Counted from the first letter of the stretch, positions 9,523 to 16,515 are shown. The stretch: DNA of 64,000 bases from an uncultured Parabacteroides sp. (GCF_947855115.1 NZ_CANTZW010000001.1:124001-188000), one strand, 5' to 3'. The notes: generated from the letters alone by a model not told the origin. Made by a program: numbers and translations.

Positions 9523-9665
9523 CATTCATACGTCATTCAGACATCATTCATACGTCATTCAGACATCGCTAATTCATCGTTCATGCATCATTCATGCATC
9601 GCTCATTCACTATTTATTCATTTACTATTCACTATTTATTTATCATTCAATCATCATTCATCCAT
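9523..9665 (+). repeat. 11-bp tandem array, 13 units, ending at the DUF3987 start codon
   Basis: Thirteen consecutive 11-base blocks can be cut without gaps, for example CATTCATACGT, CATTCAGACAT and CATTCATGCAT, then a more AT-rich set such as TATTTATTCAT. The last block ends one base before the ATG at 9667. The first four blocks alternate exactly (A-B-A-B). The frame stays open through part of the array, which is why an upstream Met could be called, but the composition is not protein-like. The period is close to one DNA helical turn. Confidence 0.85.
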
Positions 9666-9666
9666 T

Positions 9667-11493
9667 ATGAACTCATTATCTGATTTGGAGCGGCTTGTCA
9701 CCGCCATCGAGAGGCAGGGGGCCAACATCGCTCCCACCTATCAAGAGTATATGCCGCTGGCCTTCGCTATCGCCAATGATTGCGGAGAGGCCGGACGGAC
9801 GGCTTTTCATCGTATCTGCCGGTTGTCGGAGAAATATATATCGGCCGAGGCCGATAAGTTATACGACCATGCCCTTAAAGGGGGAAACGGACGGAACGGG
9901 CTGGGTTCCGTATTCCACCTGGCGGAAATGGCCGGCGTGAAGATGGACAAGCCTATGGCCGAGGCCGGGAAACTTGCGAACTTGCGAACTTCCGCTCCTT
10001 CCTCGCACACGCGCACGCATACGCATACGAGTACATATATGAACGAGGAAGAGGTGGTGAAGGACGCTCCACCGGCCTTCCCGGATTACCCTTGGCCCGT
10101 TTTCCTCAAGCGGATGACAGACCGGGGCGGTACTACCGCCCAGCGGGACATCCTCTTGCTGGGCGCTATCACCGTGCTGGGGGCTACGCTCAACAAGCTG
10201 GTCCGGATATCGTACGGGCGAAAATTCTACTATCCTTGCCTCCAGACTTTCATCGTGGCCCCGCCCGCCTCCGGAAAGGGGGCGCTCGCCTGGACACGCC
10301 GCCTGGCCGAGCCGATACACGAGGAGATGATGGCGGGCTACCGGGAGAGGCACAAGGCTTACCGGGAGGAGAAGAGCCGGTGGGACTCGCTGGGCAAGAA
10401 AAGGGCCGATACGCCGGAGCCTGAGATGCCGCCCCTGAAGATGTTTCTTATCGCTGGCAACAACTCGGGAACCGGCGTGCTGGAGAATCTTATCGAGGCC
10501 GATGGCATAGGCCTTATCTGCGAGACCGAGGCCGATACCGTGAGCGCCGCTATCGGGGCCGAGCATGGCCACTGGAGCGATACCTTGCGTAAATGCCACG
10601 ACCACGAGCGGCTGGCCTTCAACCGGCGCACGAACCATGAGTACCGGGAGTGCCCGGCTTCTTTCCTCGGTGTCTTGTTGAGCGGTACTCCGGCGCAGGT
10701 ACGGCCTCTTATTCCCTCGGCCGAGAACGGGTTGTTTTCCCGCCAGTTGTTCTACCAGATGCCGCCTATCGAAGAGTGGGCGGATCAGTTCGAGCAGGGC
10801 GACGAGGATATGGACCGCCTTTTCTCCGGCTGGGGCCGGCAGTGGAAGGCCTTGCTGGACCCGCTGCGGAAAGAGGTCAACTCTATCCAGTTTCATCTTT
10901 CCGACAGGCAGAAGGAACGTTTCAATACTTGTTTCGCCCGTATTTTCGGCCACGCCGGGCTTTCTCACGGCAATCCGATGCGAAGCTCTACGGCCCGGAT
11001 CGCCATCAATATTTGCCGGATCGCCTCCGTGGTGGCTTTCTTGCGATCGACGGAGGGTCTCCTTGTCTCGGCTTCCGCTCCGGAGGCTCGCTTTTCCATC
11101 TTGGGTTGCCCGGGTATCTCGCCCGCTTCCGGGATACCGGAGGAGAACGTGCGGGATGGTATCGTGCCTTCGCTGGAGTTGCGCATCGACGACGATGATT
11201 TCTCGGCGGTTCTCTCGCTGGCCGAACCGCTTTACCGTCATTCGGCGGGTATCCTCGATTTGCTTCCGTCGGACGAGGCGCCTCGCTCTCGCCCGGCTAC
11301 GCCGCGGGAGGCTCTCTTCGCCGCCTTGCCGCTCGCTTTCAGCCGGCAGAGGGCCTTGGAGGAGGCTGGGAGGAATAATATCTCTGCCGATACCTTGGAT
11401 TCTTGCCTCAAGCGGATGCTGGAACGGGGCACGTTGGAGAGGAACGGACGGGGCGAGTATGCTTTCGCCGGGCGGGTTTCCGCTCATAGGTGA
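9667..11493 (+). CDS. DUF3987 P-loop ATPase with primase C-terminal-like N-domain
   Basis: The start is set at the ATG at 9667 (608 residues), because the upstream extension is only translated repeat DNA. Residues 1-90 (LERLVTAIERQGANIAPTYQ onward) resemble the PriCT-2 domain of plasmid and phage primases. The DUF3987 core follows with a Walker-A-like IVAPPASGKGALAW and a Walker-B-like GLICETEAD. Such proteins are AAA/helicase-like and usually occur with primases in mobile replication modules. The P-loop is atypical, lacking Ser/Thr after GK, though I believe this is common in these Bacteroidales members. It sits between an 11-bp array upstream and the DUF4248 gene 96 bp downstream. Confidence 0.8.
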   Translation: MNSLSDLERLVTAIERQGANIAPTYQEYMPLAFAIANDCGEAGRTAFHRICRLSEKYISAEADKLYDHALKGGNGRNGLGSVFHLAEMAGVKMDKPMAEAGKLANLRTSAPSSHTRTHTHTSTYMNEEEVVKDAPPAFPDYPWPVFLKRMTDRGGTTAQRDILLLGAITVLGATLNKLVRISYGRKFYYPCLQTFIVAPPASGKGALAWTRRLAEPIHEEMMAGYRERHKAYREEKSRWDSLGKKRADTPEPEMPPLKMFLIAGNNSGTGVLENLIEADGIGLICETEADTVSAAIGAEHGHWSDTLRKCHDHERLAFNRRTNHEYRECPASFLGVLLSGTPAQVRPLIPSAENGLFSRQLFYQMPPIEEWADQFEQGDEDMDRLFSGWGRQWKALLDPLRKEVNSIQFHLSDRQKERFNTCFARIFGHAGLSHGNPMRSSTARIAINICRIASVVAFLRSTEGLLVSASAPEARFSILGCPGISPASGIPEENVRDGIVPSLELRIDDDDFSAVLSLAEPLYRHSAGILDLLPSDEAPRSRPATPREALFAALPLAFSRQRALEEAGRNNISADTLDSCLKRMLERGTLERNGRGEYAFAGRVSAHR

Positions 11494-11589
11494 TCTCTTT
11501 CTCTTTATAATGTACATGGCGCGTGTGTGTATGAGGGTGGCTCGAATGTCTGGAAGTTTGAAAGTTTCACGAATCATAATTTATAAATC

Positions 11590-11805
11590 ATGGCTCAAAT
11601 GTCTTTACCTTTACGAAAGTCGGACTTGGCGGTTCTTTATTTTCCGGAACTGGCTTCTCATCAGGCTTGTAATCGCCTACGTCGCTGGATCGTCCGGTGT
11701 ACGGAGCTTCACGATCGCTTGCGGGAGGCGGGTTACCGGTCCGAGCAGCGTATATTCACGCCACGGCAGGTTGGCTTGATTGTCCGTTTCCTTGGGGAAC
11801 CTTGA
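11590..11805 (+). CDS. DUF4248 family small protein
   Basis: This 71-residue protein contains LPLRKSDLAVLYFPELASHQ followed by ACNRLRRWI and ends FTPRQVGLIVRFLGEP, the pattern of DUF4248 proteins that typically sit between DUF3987 and HU genes in Bacteroidales. It is basic, with a helix-turn-helix-like arrangement (ELASHQACNRLRRWI then QRIFTPRQVGLIVRFL), so DNA binding is a reasonable inference but unproven. The gap to the DUF3987 gene is 96 bp. A 23-bp tandem array starts about 180 bp after its end. Confidence 0.75.
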   Translation: MAQMSLPLRKSDLAVLYFPELASHQACNRLRRWIVRCTELHDRLREAGYRSEQRIFTPRQVGLIVRFLGEP

Positions 11806-12414
11806 ACGGGGGTTTTATCTTGAGTTGCTTCGGATAGGCGTTGCTGGGGGGGGGTTAGGGGGCTTGTTCAGGGATTTCAGGGATTTCCTAGAATCCCTGG
11901 ATTCCTTGGATGCCTTTGATGCCCTGGATGCCCGTTCCTAGGCCTCTTGAATACCTGTCCTTAAGTTTCTTGAATGCTTGTGTTATAAGGCTCTCTGAAC
12001 GCTTGTCATAAGGCTCCTTGAATACTTGTTATAAGGTTTCTTAAATGCCTGTTATAAGGTTTCTTGAATACCCGTTATAAGTTTTCTTAAATGCCTGTCA
12101 TAAGGTTTCTTGAATGCCTGTTATAAGGTTTCTTAATACCTGTTATAAGGCTTCTTAATGCCTGTCATAAGGCTTTTTGAATGCCCGTTATAAGGCTTCT
12201 TGAATGCCCGTTCCTAGGGGTTTAGGATATGGGAAGCCAAGTATCGGTATCGCTTTTCTTGTTAATTATTCATTATTCCGGACTACGGGCATCGCCCGGC
12301 ATCATTGCTCCTTGGCTTGGGGGCTATCTTTGTTTCGTTGGCCAACTGATTGTCTCTTTTCATTTTTTCGATTATCTGTTTTCTAGTATTAATTGTTCAT
12401 TAAAAATTATCTTT
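11806..12414. other. non-coding gap between DUF4248 and HU genes
   Basis: This 609-base stretch has no credible gene. It begins with a G-rich part (nine G at about 11846-11854), then GGGATT/AATCCC hairpins and GGAT-rich short repeats (11868-11935). The 23-bp array follows, then about 200 bases that probably hold the HU promoter. The last 60 bases are AT-rich and end in TAAAAATTATCTTT just before the ATG at 12415. Confidence 0.8.
11983..12210 (+). repeat. 23-bp tandem array, ten units plus two degenerate ones upstream
   Basis: Units such as TTATAAGGTTTCTTGAATGC plus CTG follow head to tail at 11983, 12006, 12029, 12052, 12075, 12098, 12121, 12143, 12165 and 12188. Two of them are 22 bp. Two decayed copies precede, from about 11936. 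All contain an AAG-N4-CTT or similar imperfect dyad and ATAAGG. Stops occur in all frames, so this is not coding. The array lies between the DUF4248 and HU-like genes. Confidence 0.9.
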
Positions 12415-12876
12415 ATGCCACAAGCTTTTCATGTACGGAAGTATTTTATCCCTAAGACGAATCCTAGACAGGAGGTGTATAAACCGGCTCCTTTTTATTT
12501 CGGTACTCTCTCTACTCAGGATGCCGCCGATCAGATCGCCGAGGAGTCGTCGCTCACGAAGGGGGATGTGTTGAATGTCTTAGACCGCTATCAGAGGTAT
12601 GTCATCAAGAACTTGCAGAAAGGTTACAAGGTGGAGATGATGGGGTTCGGTACTGTCTATAATCGCTTTGTCACGGAGAAGGGTATCTCTACGGCCGCAG
12701 ACGTGAAGGCGACGCATATCAGGGCTATCGTGCCGGGATTCTCGCCTTCTTATACGATCTTGAATGGGGCAAGGCGCTACTCGCTGCTGGGCGAGAGGAC
12801 TTTGTTCCAGAAGGTCACGGTTCACGGTACTCCTGTGGAGGAGGGAGGGGGATCGGAGTCGCCTGATGAGGTTTGA
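12415..12876 (+). CDS. HU-family DNA-binding protein (HU-HIG type)
   Basis: The start is chosen at the ATG at 12415 (153 residues), since family homology begins MPQAFHVRKYFIPKTNPRQ. The HU fold is recognisable: STQDAADQIAEESSLTKGDV, then VLDRYQRYVIKNLQKGYKVE, then MMGFGTVYNRFVTEKG. A short acidic/Gly-rich tail (EEGGGSESPDEV) follows. The family binds and bends DNA. It lies between the 23-bp array upstream and the 25-bp palindromic array downstream, so it is an attractive candidate to bind one or both, though that is inference. A hairpin with an 11-bp stem starts four bases after the stop. Confidence 0.85.
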   Translation: MPQAFHVRKYFIPKTNPRQEVYKPAPFYFGTLSTQDAADQIAEESSLTKGDVLNVLDRYQRYVIKNLQKGYKVEMMGFGTVYNRFVTEKGISTAADVKATHIRAIVPGFSPSYTILNGARRYSLLGERTLFQKVTVHGTPVEEGGGSESPDEV

Positions 12877-12880
12877 TTAT

Positions 12881-12908
12881 GTTACTTTTGGCTTGACCCA
12901 AAAGTAAC
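12881..12908 (+). terminator. strong hairpin right after the HU gene
   Basis: GTTACTTTTGG (12881-12891) pairs perfectly with CCAAAAGTAAC (12898-12908) around a 6-base loop. There is no clear T run, so it may be a repetitive-element end rather than a classic terminator. Its position, four bases after the HU stop, fits transcript 3'-end formation. Confidence 0.55.
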
Positions 12909-12930
12909 CAAAAGGTCAAGGCTGACGCTG

Positions 12931-13033
12931 ACGGGCTACTTCGAGACCTTCGCTCGCTGTCGCATCCCCAACTCGCTTCGCTCAGACAGGGATGCTCCTC
13001 ACGCTCGCTACGGTCTCTCCGCTTTACGCCCGT
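12931..13033. other. nested inverted-repeat element in the HU-smalltalk gap
   Basis: Three paired segments are nested in order: ACGGGC (12931) with GCCCGT (13028), GAGACC (12943) with GGTCTC (13012), and GCATCCC (12962) with GGGATGC (12989). The element is GC-rich, unlike the array that follows, and has no ORF. It could be a folded RNA, a repetitive element, or a protein-binding cruciform. The 12877-13411 gap otherwise holds the hairpin at 12881 and the 25-bp array. Confidence 0.55.
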
Positions 13034-13070
13034 CCGCTAAGGCCGATCCCTAGGAAAGCGTTGCTTTCCT

Positions 13071-13344
13071 CTTATATCATCCGTGGTATTCTTGGCTTGT
13101 ATCATCCGTGATATCCTTGCTTTATATCATCCATGATATCCTGGCTTTATATCATCCATGATACTCTTGCCTTATATCATCCATGATATTCTTGCTTTAT
13201 ATCATCCATGATATCCTTGACCTATATCATCCATGATATCCTGGCTTATATCATCCATGATATTCTTGGCTTATATCATCCGTGATATCCTTGGCTTATA
13301 TCATCCGTGATATCCTTGCTTTATATCATTTGGGGTATTTGTGT
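13071..13344 (+). repeat. 25-bp tandem array, ten units plus one decayed, each with a palindrome
   Basis: Units start at 13071, 13096, 13121, 13146, 13171, 13196, 13221, 13245, 13270 and 13295, and a decayed eleventh follows at 13320. Unit 7 is 24 bp, the rest 25. Each core is ATATCATCCATGATAT or a close variant: a 7-bp inverted repeat around CC, or 6 bp around TCCG. Units are joined by CCTTGCTTT-like linkers. It is non-coding and located between the HU and smalltalk genes. The regular spacing of dyads resembles replication iterons or an operator array. Confidence 0.9.
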
Positions 13345-13411
13345 TGTTAATTGTTTGCTGGGTACTAATTGTTTGTTTAGTTATTAATGTAATTTATTCA
13401 TCTTATTCATC

Positions 13412-13507
13412 ATGAAGAAATCTGTTTGGAGTACTGTTCTTAAAGTGATTATCGCTGTTGCTACCGCTATTGCGGGGGCTTTTGGCATAACGGCTTGCGG
13501 ATTATGA
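13412..13507 (+). CDS. smalltalk protein (31-residue hydrophobic peptide)
   Basis: The ATG at 13412 opens a 31-residue peptide, MKKSVWSTVLKVIIAVATAI then AGAFGITACGL. It has a basic N-terminus and one hydrophobic helix (about residues 8-28), matching the smalltalk peptides found next to amidase genes in Bacteroides. Its TGA (13505-13507) overlaps the amidase ATG (13504-13506), so the two are translationally coupled. The function is unknown. A single membrane helix coupled to a cell-wall amidase invites comparison with phage holins, but that is inference. The ACGL end loosely resembles a lipobox, but too close to the C-terminus to matter. Confidence 0.8.
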   Translation: MKKSVWSTVLKVIIAVATAIAGAFGITACGL

Positions 13508-13950
13508 GCAAGGGTTATTGTTTTTATCAGAATTACAGGGAGGTTCGCCTCCTTGTGATTCATTGCTCGGCGACACGCTATGACAGGGATTTTCCTGTGG
13601 AGGCGCTCCGCTCATCGCATAGGGCACGGGGGTTCGCGGATATAGGGTATCATTTCTATATCACACGGGATGGTGAGCTGCATCGCTGCCGGCCGGTCAA
13701 CCAGATCGGGGCGCATGCCGCCGGATGGAACGACCGGAGCGTAGGGATTTGCTACGAGGGTGGACTGGATGAGCTGGGCCGACCGGCTGATACCCGGACT
13801 TACGCGCAACGGTGTACTTTGATGGATCTCTTACGGCAACTCAGGAGGGATTACCCGGAGGCACGCATCCTTGGCCATTACCAGCTTAGCCCTTACGTTC
13901 GTAAGGCTTGCCCTTGTTTCGACGCTAAGGAGGAGTATGGGGAGATCTGA
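13504..13950 (+). CDS. N-acetylmuramoyl-L-alanine amidase (T7-lysozyme-like)
   Basis: The ATG at 13504 is chosen because it overlaps the smalltalk stop; an ATG three codons upstream is the alternative. The 148-residue protein is a bare Amidase_2 domain. It has LLVIHCSATRY (first zinc His) near residue 20, IGYHFYITRDG near 50 and ILGHYQLSPYVRKACPCFD near 125-143 (His and the late Cys, as in T7 lysozyme). It cleaves the amide between MurNAc and L-Ala. There is no signal peptide, so export would need a helper such as the coupled smalltalk peptide. It is convergent with the sugar transferase gene, with only 32 bp between the stops. Confidence 0.85.
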   Translation: MSKGYCFYQNYREVRLLVIHCSATRYDRDFPVEALRSSHRARGFADIGYHFYITRDGELHRCRPVNQIGAHAAGWNDRSVGICYEGGLDELGRPADTRTYAQRCTLMDLLRQLRRDYPEARILGHYQLSPYVRKACPCFDAKEEYGEI

Positions 13951-13982
13951 TTCCGGAGTTTTCCTGTTCGTAGGGTTATTAT

Positions 13983-14639
13983 CTAGAATTTCTTGCCGAA
14001 CGTTATGCTCAGGAAGGTTTTCACCAGGATCTTGAAATCGAATAGCCAGGAGCGGTGTTCCAGGTAGAAGAGGTCGTAGCGGAGGCGACGGAGCATCTTC
14101 TCTACCGTGTCCGTATAGCCGTTGTAGAGCGTGGCGTAAGAGGTTACGCCCGGACGGATCTGGTAGAGGTAGCGGTAACGGGGGTCTCGCTCCATGATCT
14201 GGTCGATGTAGAACTTGCGCTCGGGACGGGGGCCGATGAAGGACATGTCGCCGATGAATACGTTCCATAGCTGGGGCAACTCGTCCAGGTGATGCTCGCG
14301 GAGGAATTTGCCGATATGGGTCATCCGGGGGTCTGCCCCGCCTTTGTAAAGGGCCGGACCGAGTTTCTCGGCGTCCAGGCGCATGCTACGGAACTTGTAG
14401 ATGTTGAACGGACGGCCGAAACGACCGACACGCTCTTGCCTAAAGATAGCCGGGCCTCTGTCTTCTCGCTTTACGGCGATATAGCATAGCAGGAACAGGG
14501 GGGAGAAGGCGATCAAGGCCAAGAATGCCAACAGGCAGTCTCCTACCCTTTTTACATTGCGCTGGAACGTGTTCATCCCGTCCGGGATGAATCGTTCCGG
14601 CTCTTCTTTCTCTATTTTTCCTTTCTCTATATTTATCAT
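13983..14639 (-). CDS. initiating sugar-phosphate transferase (undecaprenyl-phosphate type)
   Basis: This 218-residue protein has one N-terminal membrane hairpin (VGDCLLAFLALIAFSPLFLL). The bacterial sugar transferase core follows: PAIFRQERVGRFGRPFNIYKFRSMR, the DELPQLWNVFIGDMSFIGPR block and IRPGVTSYATLYNG. It transfers a hexose-1-phosphate to undecaprenyl phosphate, the first committed step of capsule repeat-unit synthesis. It is the third gene after upxY. The inverted amidase module begins just after it, separating it from the other capsule genes. Three copies of a 13-bp repeat lie directly upstream of its start. Confidence 0.9.
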   Translation of the reverse strand: MINIEKGKIEKEEPERFIPDGMNTFQRNVKRVGDCLLAFLALIAFSPLFLLCYIAVKREDRGPAIFRQERVGRFGRPFNIYKFRSMRLDAEKLGPALYKGGADPRMTHIGKFLREHHLDELPQLWNVFIGDMSFIGPRPERKFYIDQIMERDPRYRYLYQIRPGVTSYATLYNGYTDTVEKMLRRLRYDLFYLEHRSWLFDFKILVKTFLSITFGKKF

Positions 14640-14645
14640 GATCTA

Positions 14646-14684
14646 CTTTTCTTTCCGGCTTTTCTTTCCGGCTTTTCTTTCCGG
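14646..14684 (-). repeat. three perfect 13-bp tandem copies before the sugar transferase start
   Basis: CTTTTCTTTCCGG is repeated exactly three times on the + strand. In the mRNA this reads CCGGAAAGAAAAG x3, purine-rich and ending seven bases before the ATG at 14639. It therefore lies in the translation initiation region. Confidence 0.9.
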
Positions 14685-14722
14685 TATCAGGATCTTTCGT
14701 GTTTCCTGTCCTTAAAAAACAT

Positions 14723-15142
14723 TCATATTCTTTCTCTCGATAAAGGCAACCCTTCTACCTCTCCGGCGTGCCACTCATGGTAGTCTGCCAAGGGAAGCCC
14801 GGGTACGGTGAGTAGCTTATAGTCGGTCTCGTCTTTCCTCAAGATGTGTTTACGGGCGTACGAGCGGAGCGAGCGATCTGTCACGGAGACCATCACGACC
14901 GGAAACGGGTAGGCGAACAGGCACATCGGCGTGGTCTCGCTATCCGGGAAGGCACGGTGCAATTGATAGGCCGAGTACTCGAACGCTACCCAGTAGGGGC
15001 CCGTGCAGTACAAATGGATGGAGGTATGGTTCGCGTGCTCTCGATCCATGATCTCTCGCAAATGCTCTCTCAGCAGCGTTATCAAACGGACGCCGGAGGG
15101 GATCGTATCTTCTTTCTCTTTATTGTTATCCATATTCAGCAT
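14723..15142 (-). CDS. hypothetical protein between upxY and the sugar transferase
   Basis: This is a 139-residue soluble protein with no motif that I recognise. It contains VRLITLLREHLREIMDREHA near residue 18, YWVAFEYSAYQLHRAFP near 50 and MCLFAYPFPVVMVSVTDRSL near 73-92. It occupies the second position of the capsule operon, where B. fragilis carries upxZ, a trans-inhibitor of other UpxY proteins. The sequence does not obviously match UpxZ, so that role is only suggested by position. The gap to upxY is 40 bp, so the two are almost certainly cotranscribed. Confidence 0.65.
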   Translation of the reverse strand: MLNMDNNKEKEDTIPSGVRLITLLREHLREIMDREHANHTSIHLYCTGPYWVAFEYSAYQLHRAFPDSETTPMCLFAYPFPVVMVSVTDRSLRSYARKHILRKDETDYKLLTVPGLPLADYHEWHAGEVEGLPLSRERI

Positions 15143-15182
15143 GTTTATTATCCATTATTTCTTTTGTTGATATCTATCGTAT

Positions 15183-16292
15183 TTATCCCTGATGCCCGAA
15201 CCAGCGGTCGTAGTCGCATAGGCGTTGTATCAAGGCCGTCTTGCTTTTCTTGGGCGACGGATCGTCTTGCCAAGGGTCTACCAGCTCGTGCGCCAGGCGC
15301 TGGTAGAGGCTGCTGTCCGTACAGCCGTAGAGCGTGACCAGCAACAACGCCCGGGATTGCGTAGCGTTCACCAGCGGAAGCATGCCCCGTACCGTCGAGA
15401 GCAGACGCTCGAACTCGTCCTCCTCGCCCAGCAGCTTGTAGGCCGAGAGCAGCATGGAGTATACCTTGCAGCGCATCACGTCGGTCGTAGGGCACAGGGA
15501 GGCGTAGCCGGCCAATACCTCACGGGCCAGGAGGGTGTCTTCTTCGCGTATGTCGCCGGAGGTACGCTGGCGGCCCAGGGCCTCGTGAAGACCCGTGGAG
15601 ATACGGTCGTTGTCGAGGTGGGTATAGACGTGCTTGCCCCTTGTGTTCAGCCCGATCAGCTCGTACTCGCCACGCCGGACCTCGAACAAGGGGACCCACA
15701 TGCAATCCAGTATACGTACCATCACGTCTTTATGGCCGCCGCCCGGCTGGATCACCACCTCGGCTTCCATGCCTACCATCGGGCCGGAGGTGATACGGAC
15801 ACGGTCGCCTCTCAGCAGGCGACCGCTATCCGGCACGTATACCGGAAGCTCGTTGGAGTAAGAGGAGGCTACCCAGCGCAGGCTTTCCATCTCCTGATCG
15901 GAGAGGTAGGGGTAATGCGAGAACTCCCCGTCGGATATCCGGGGGAGGAAATTGTACAGGGGAAGCGTACGCTTCAAGCGGAAGATCTCGTCTTCCGAGG
16001 CGTGGACGAACACGTAGTTGTACAGCAGGGGACGTTTCGTGTTGACCATCTTGCCGCCTATCTTCCTGGCCTCGACGTAGGAGGGGGCGAAAAAGTCGAA
16101 CAACGGTTCTCCCCGGCGCTCACGTCGCAGAATCTCCGCGCGCAACCCCTTGGAGGGGCTGATCTTGTCACGCCCGCCACCGGCGGTAGGAAGCGTGAGC
16201 ACGTACCAGCGGACGGCCTCCTGGCCACGTCTCTTACGGACATGGGCCAGGACTTTCTCCGAGCATTTGCTTGTCAGTATATCTATCTCCAT
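15183..16292 (-). CDS. upxY: UpxY-family capsule transcription antiterminator (NusG paralogue)
   Basis: This 369-residue protein has a NusG N-terminal-like domain (residues about 24-140: RWYVLTLP, FFAPSYVEAR, LLYNYVFVHAS). A KOW motif follows (about 165-195: LLRGDRVRITSGPMVGMEAE). The C-terminal extension of about 150 residues is longer than the roughly 175-residue B. fragilis proteins. UpxY proteins bind RNA polymerase at the 5' leader of their own capsule operon and prevent early termination. It is first in the operon, directly downstream of the invertible promoter region. Given the promoter orientation seen here, it is probably not expressed in this form of the locus. The start is the first ATG of the homologous region. 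Confidence 0.88.
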   Translation of the reverse strand: MEIDILTSKCSEKVLAHVRKRRGQEAVRWYVLTLPTAGGGRDKISPSKGLRAEILRRERRGEPLFDFFAPSYVEARKIGGKMVNTKRPLLYNYVFVHASEDEIFRLKRTLPLYNFLPRISDGEFSHYPYLSDQEMESLRWVASSYSNELPVYVPDSGRLLRGDRVRITSGPMVGMEAEVVIQPGGGHKDVMVRILDCMWVPLFEVRRGEYELIGLNTRGKHVYTHLDNDRISTGLHEALGRQRTSGDIREEDTLLAREVLAGYASLCPTTDVMRCKVYSMLLSAYKLLGEEDEFERLLSTVRGMLPLVNATQSRALLLVTLYGCTDSSLYQRLAHELVDPWQDDPSPKKSKTALIQRLCDYDRWFGHQG

Positions 16293-16352
16293 GATTCTTT
16301 TTTCTAAAGCTTATACCATCCTCCCAAATAACCTCCAGGTAATTCGGAGCCC

Positions 16353-16381
16353 TATCAAGACCTACCCATAATATCTTGATA
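16353..16381 (-). promoter_or_regulatory. hairpin in the upxY 5' leader
   Basis: TATCAAGA (16353-16360) pairs with TCTTGATA (16374-16381) around a 13-base loop. It lies 61 bases upstream of the upxY ATG, between the invertible segment and the gene. UpxY-type leaders are where these factors act, so this is a candidate pause or attenuation structure. There is no T run directly after it. Confidence 0.45.
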
Positions 16382-16515
16382 AACAACACCTTATATTTCA
16401 CGACATGGCATTACCGAAAATCACCATCCCCCGAAATCTTAGGCTACTTGGAGAGTAGCCCACATGATGCTACTTGGAGAGTAGCATAAAAGGTGGAAAA
16501 AAGGTTATCACCCAG

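Noticed and set aside
9583..9666. N-terminal extension of the DUF3987 protein
   Set aside because: It is translated from the 11-bp array (His/Ser/Phe-rich). The ATG at 9667 begins the conserved domain.
9859..11577. 572-codon ORF on the minus strand
   Set aside because: It is antisense to the DUF3987 gene, is Arg/Gln/His-rich as expected of a shadow frame, and has no motif.
13071..13344. CRISPR array
   Set aside because: The repeats are contiguous 25-mers without unique spacers, and no cas gene is present.
14723..15142. Assignment as UpxZ
   Set aside because: Only the position fits. I see no clear UpxZ-like sequence pattern, so it is left as hypothetical.
15225..16307. 360-codon ORF on the + strand
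   Set aside because: It is the antisense shadow of upxY in high-GC sequence, where stops are rare. It has no known domain.
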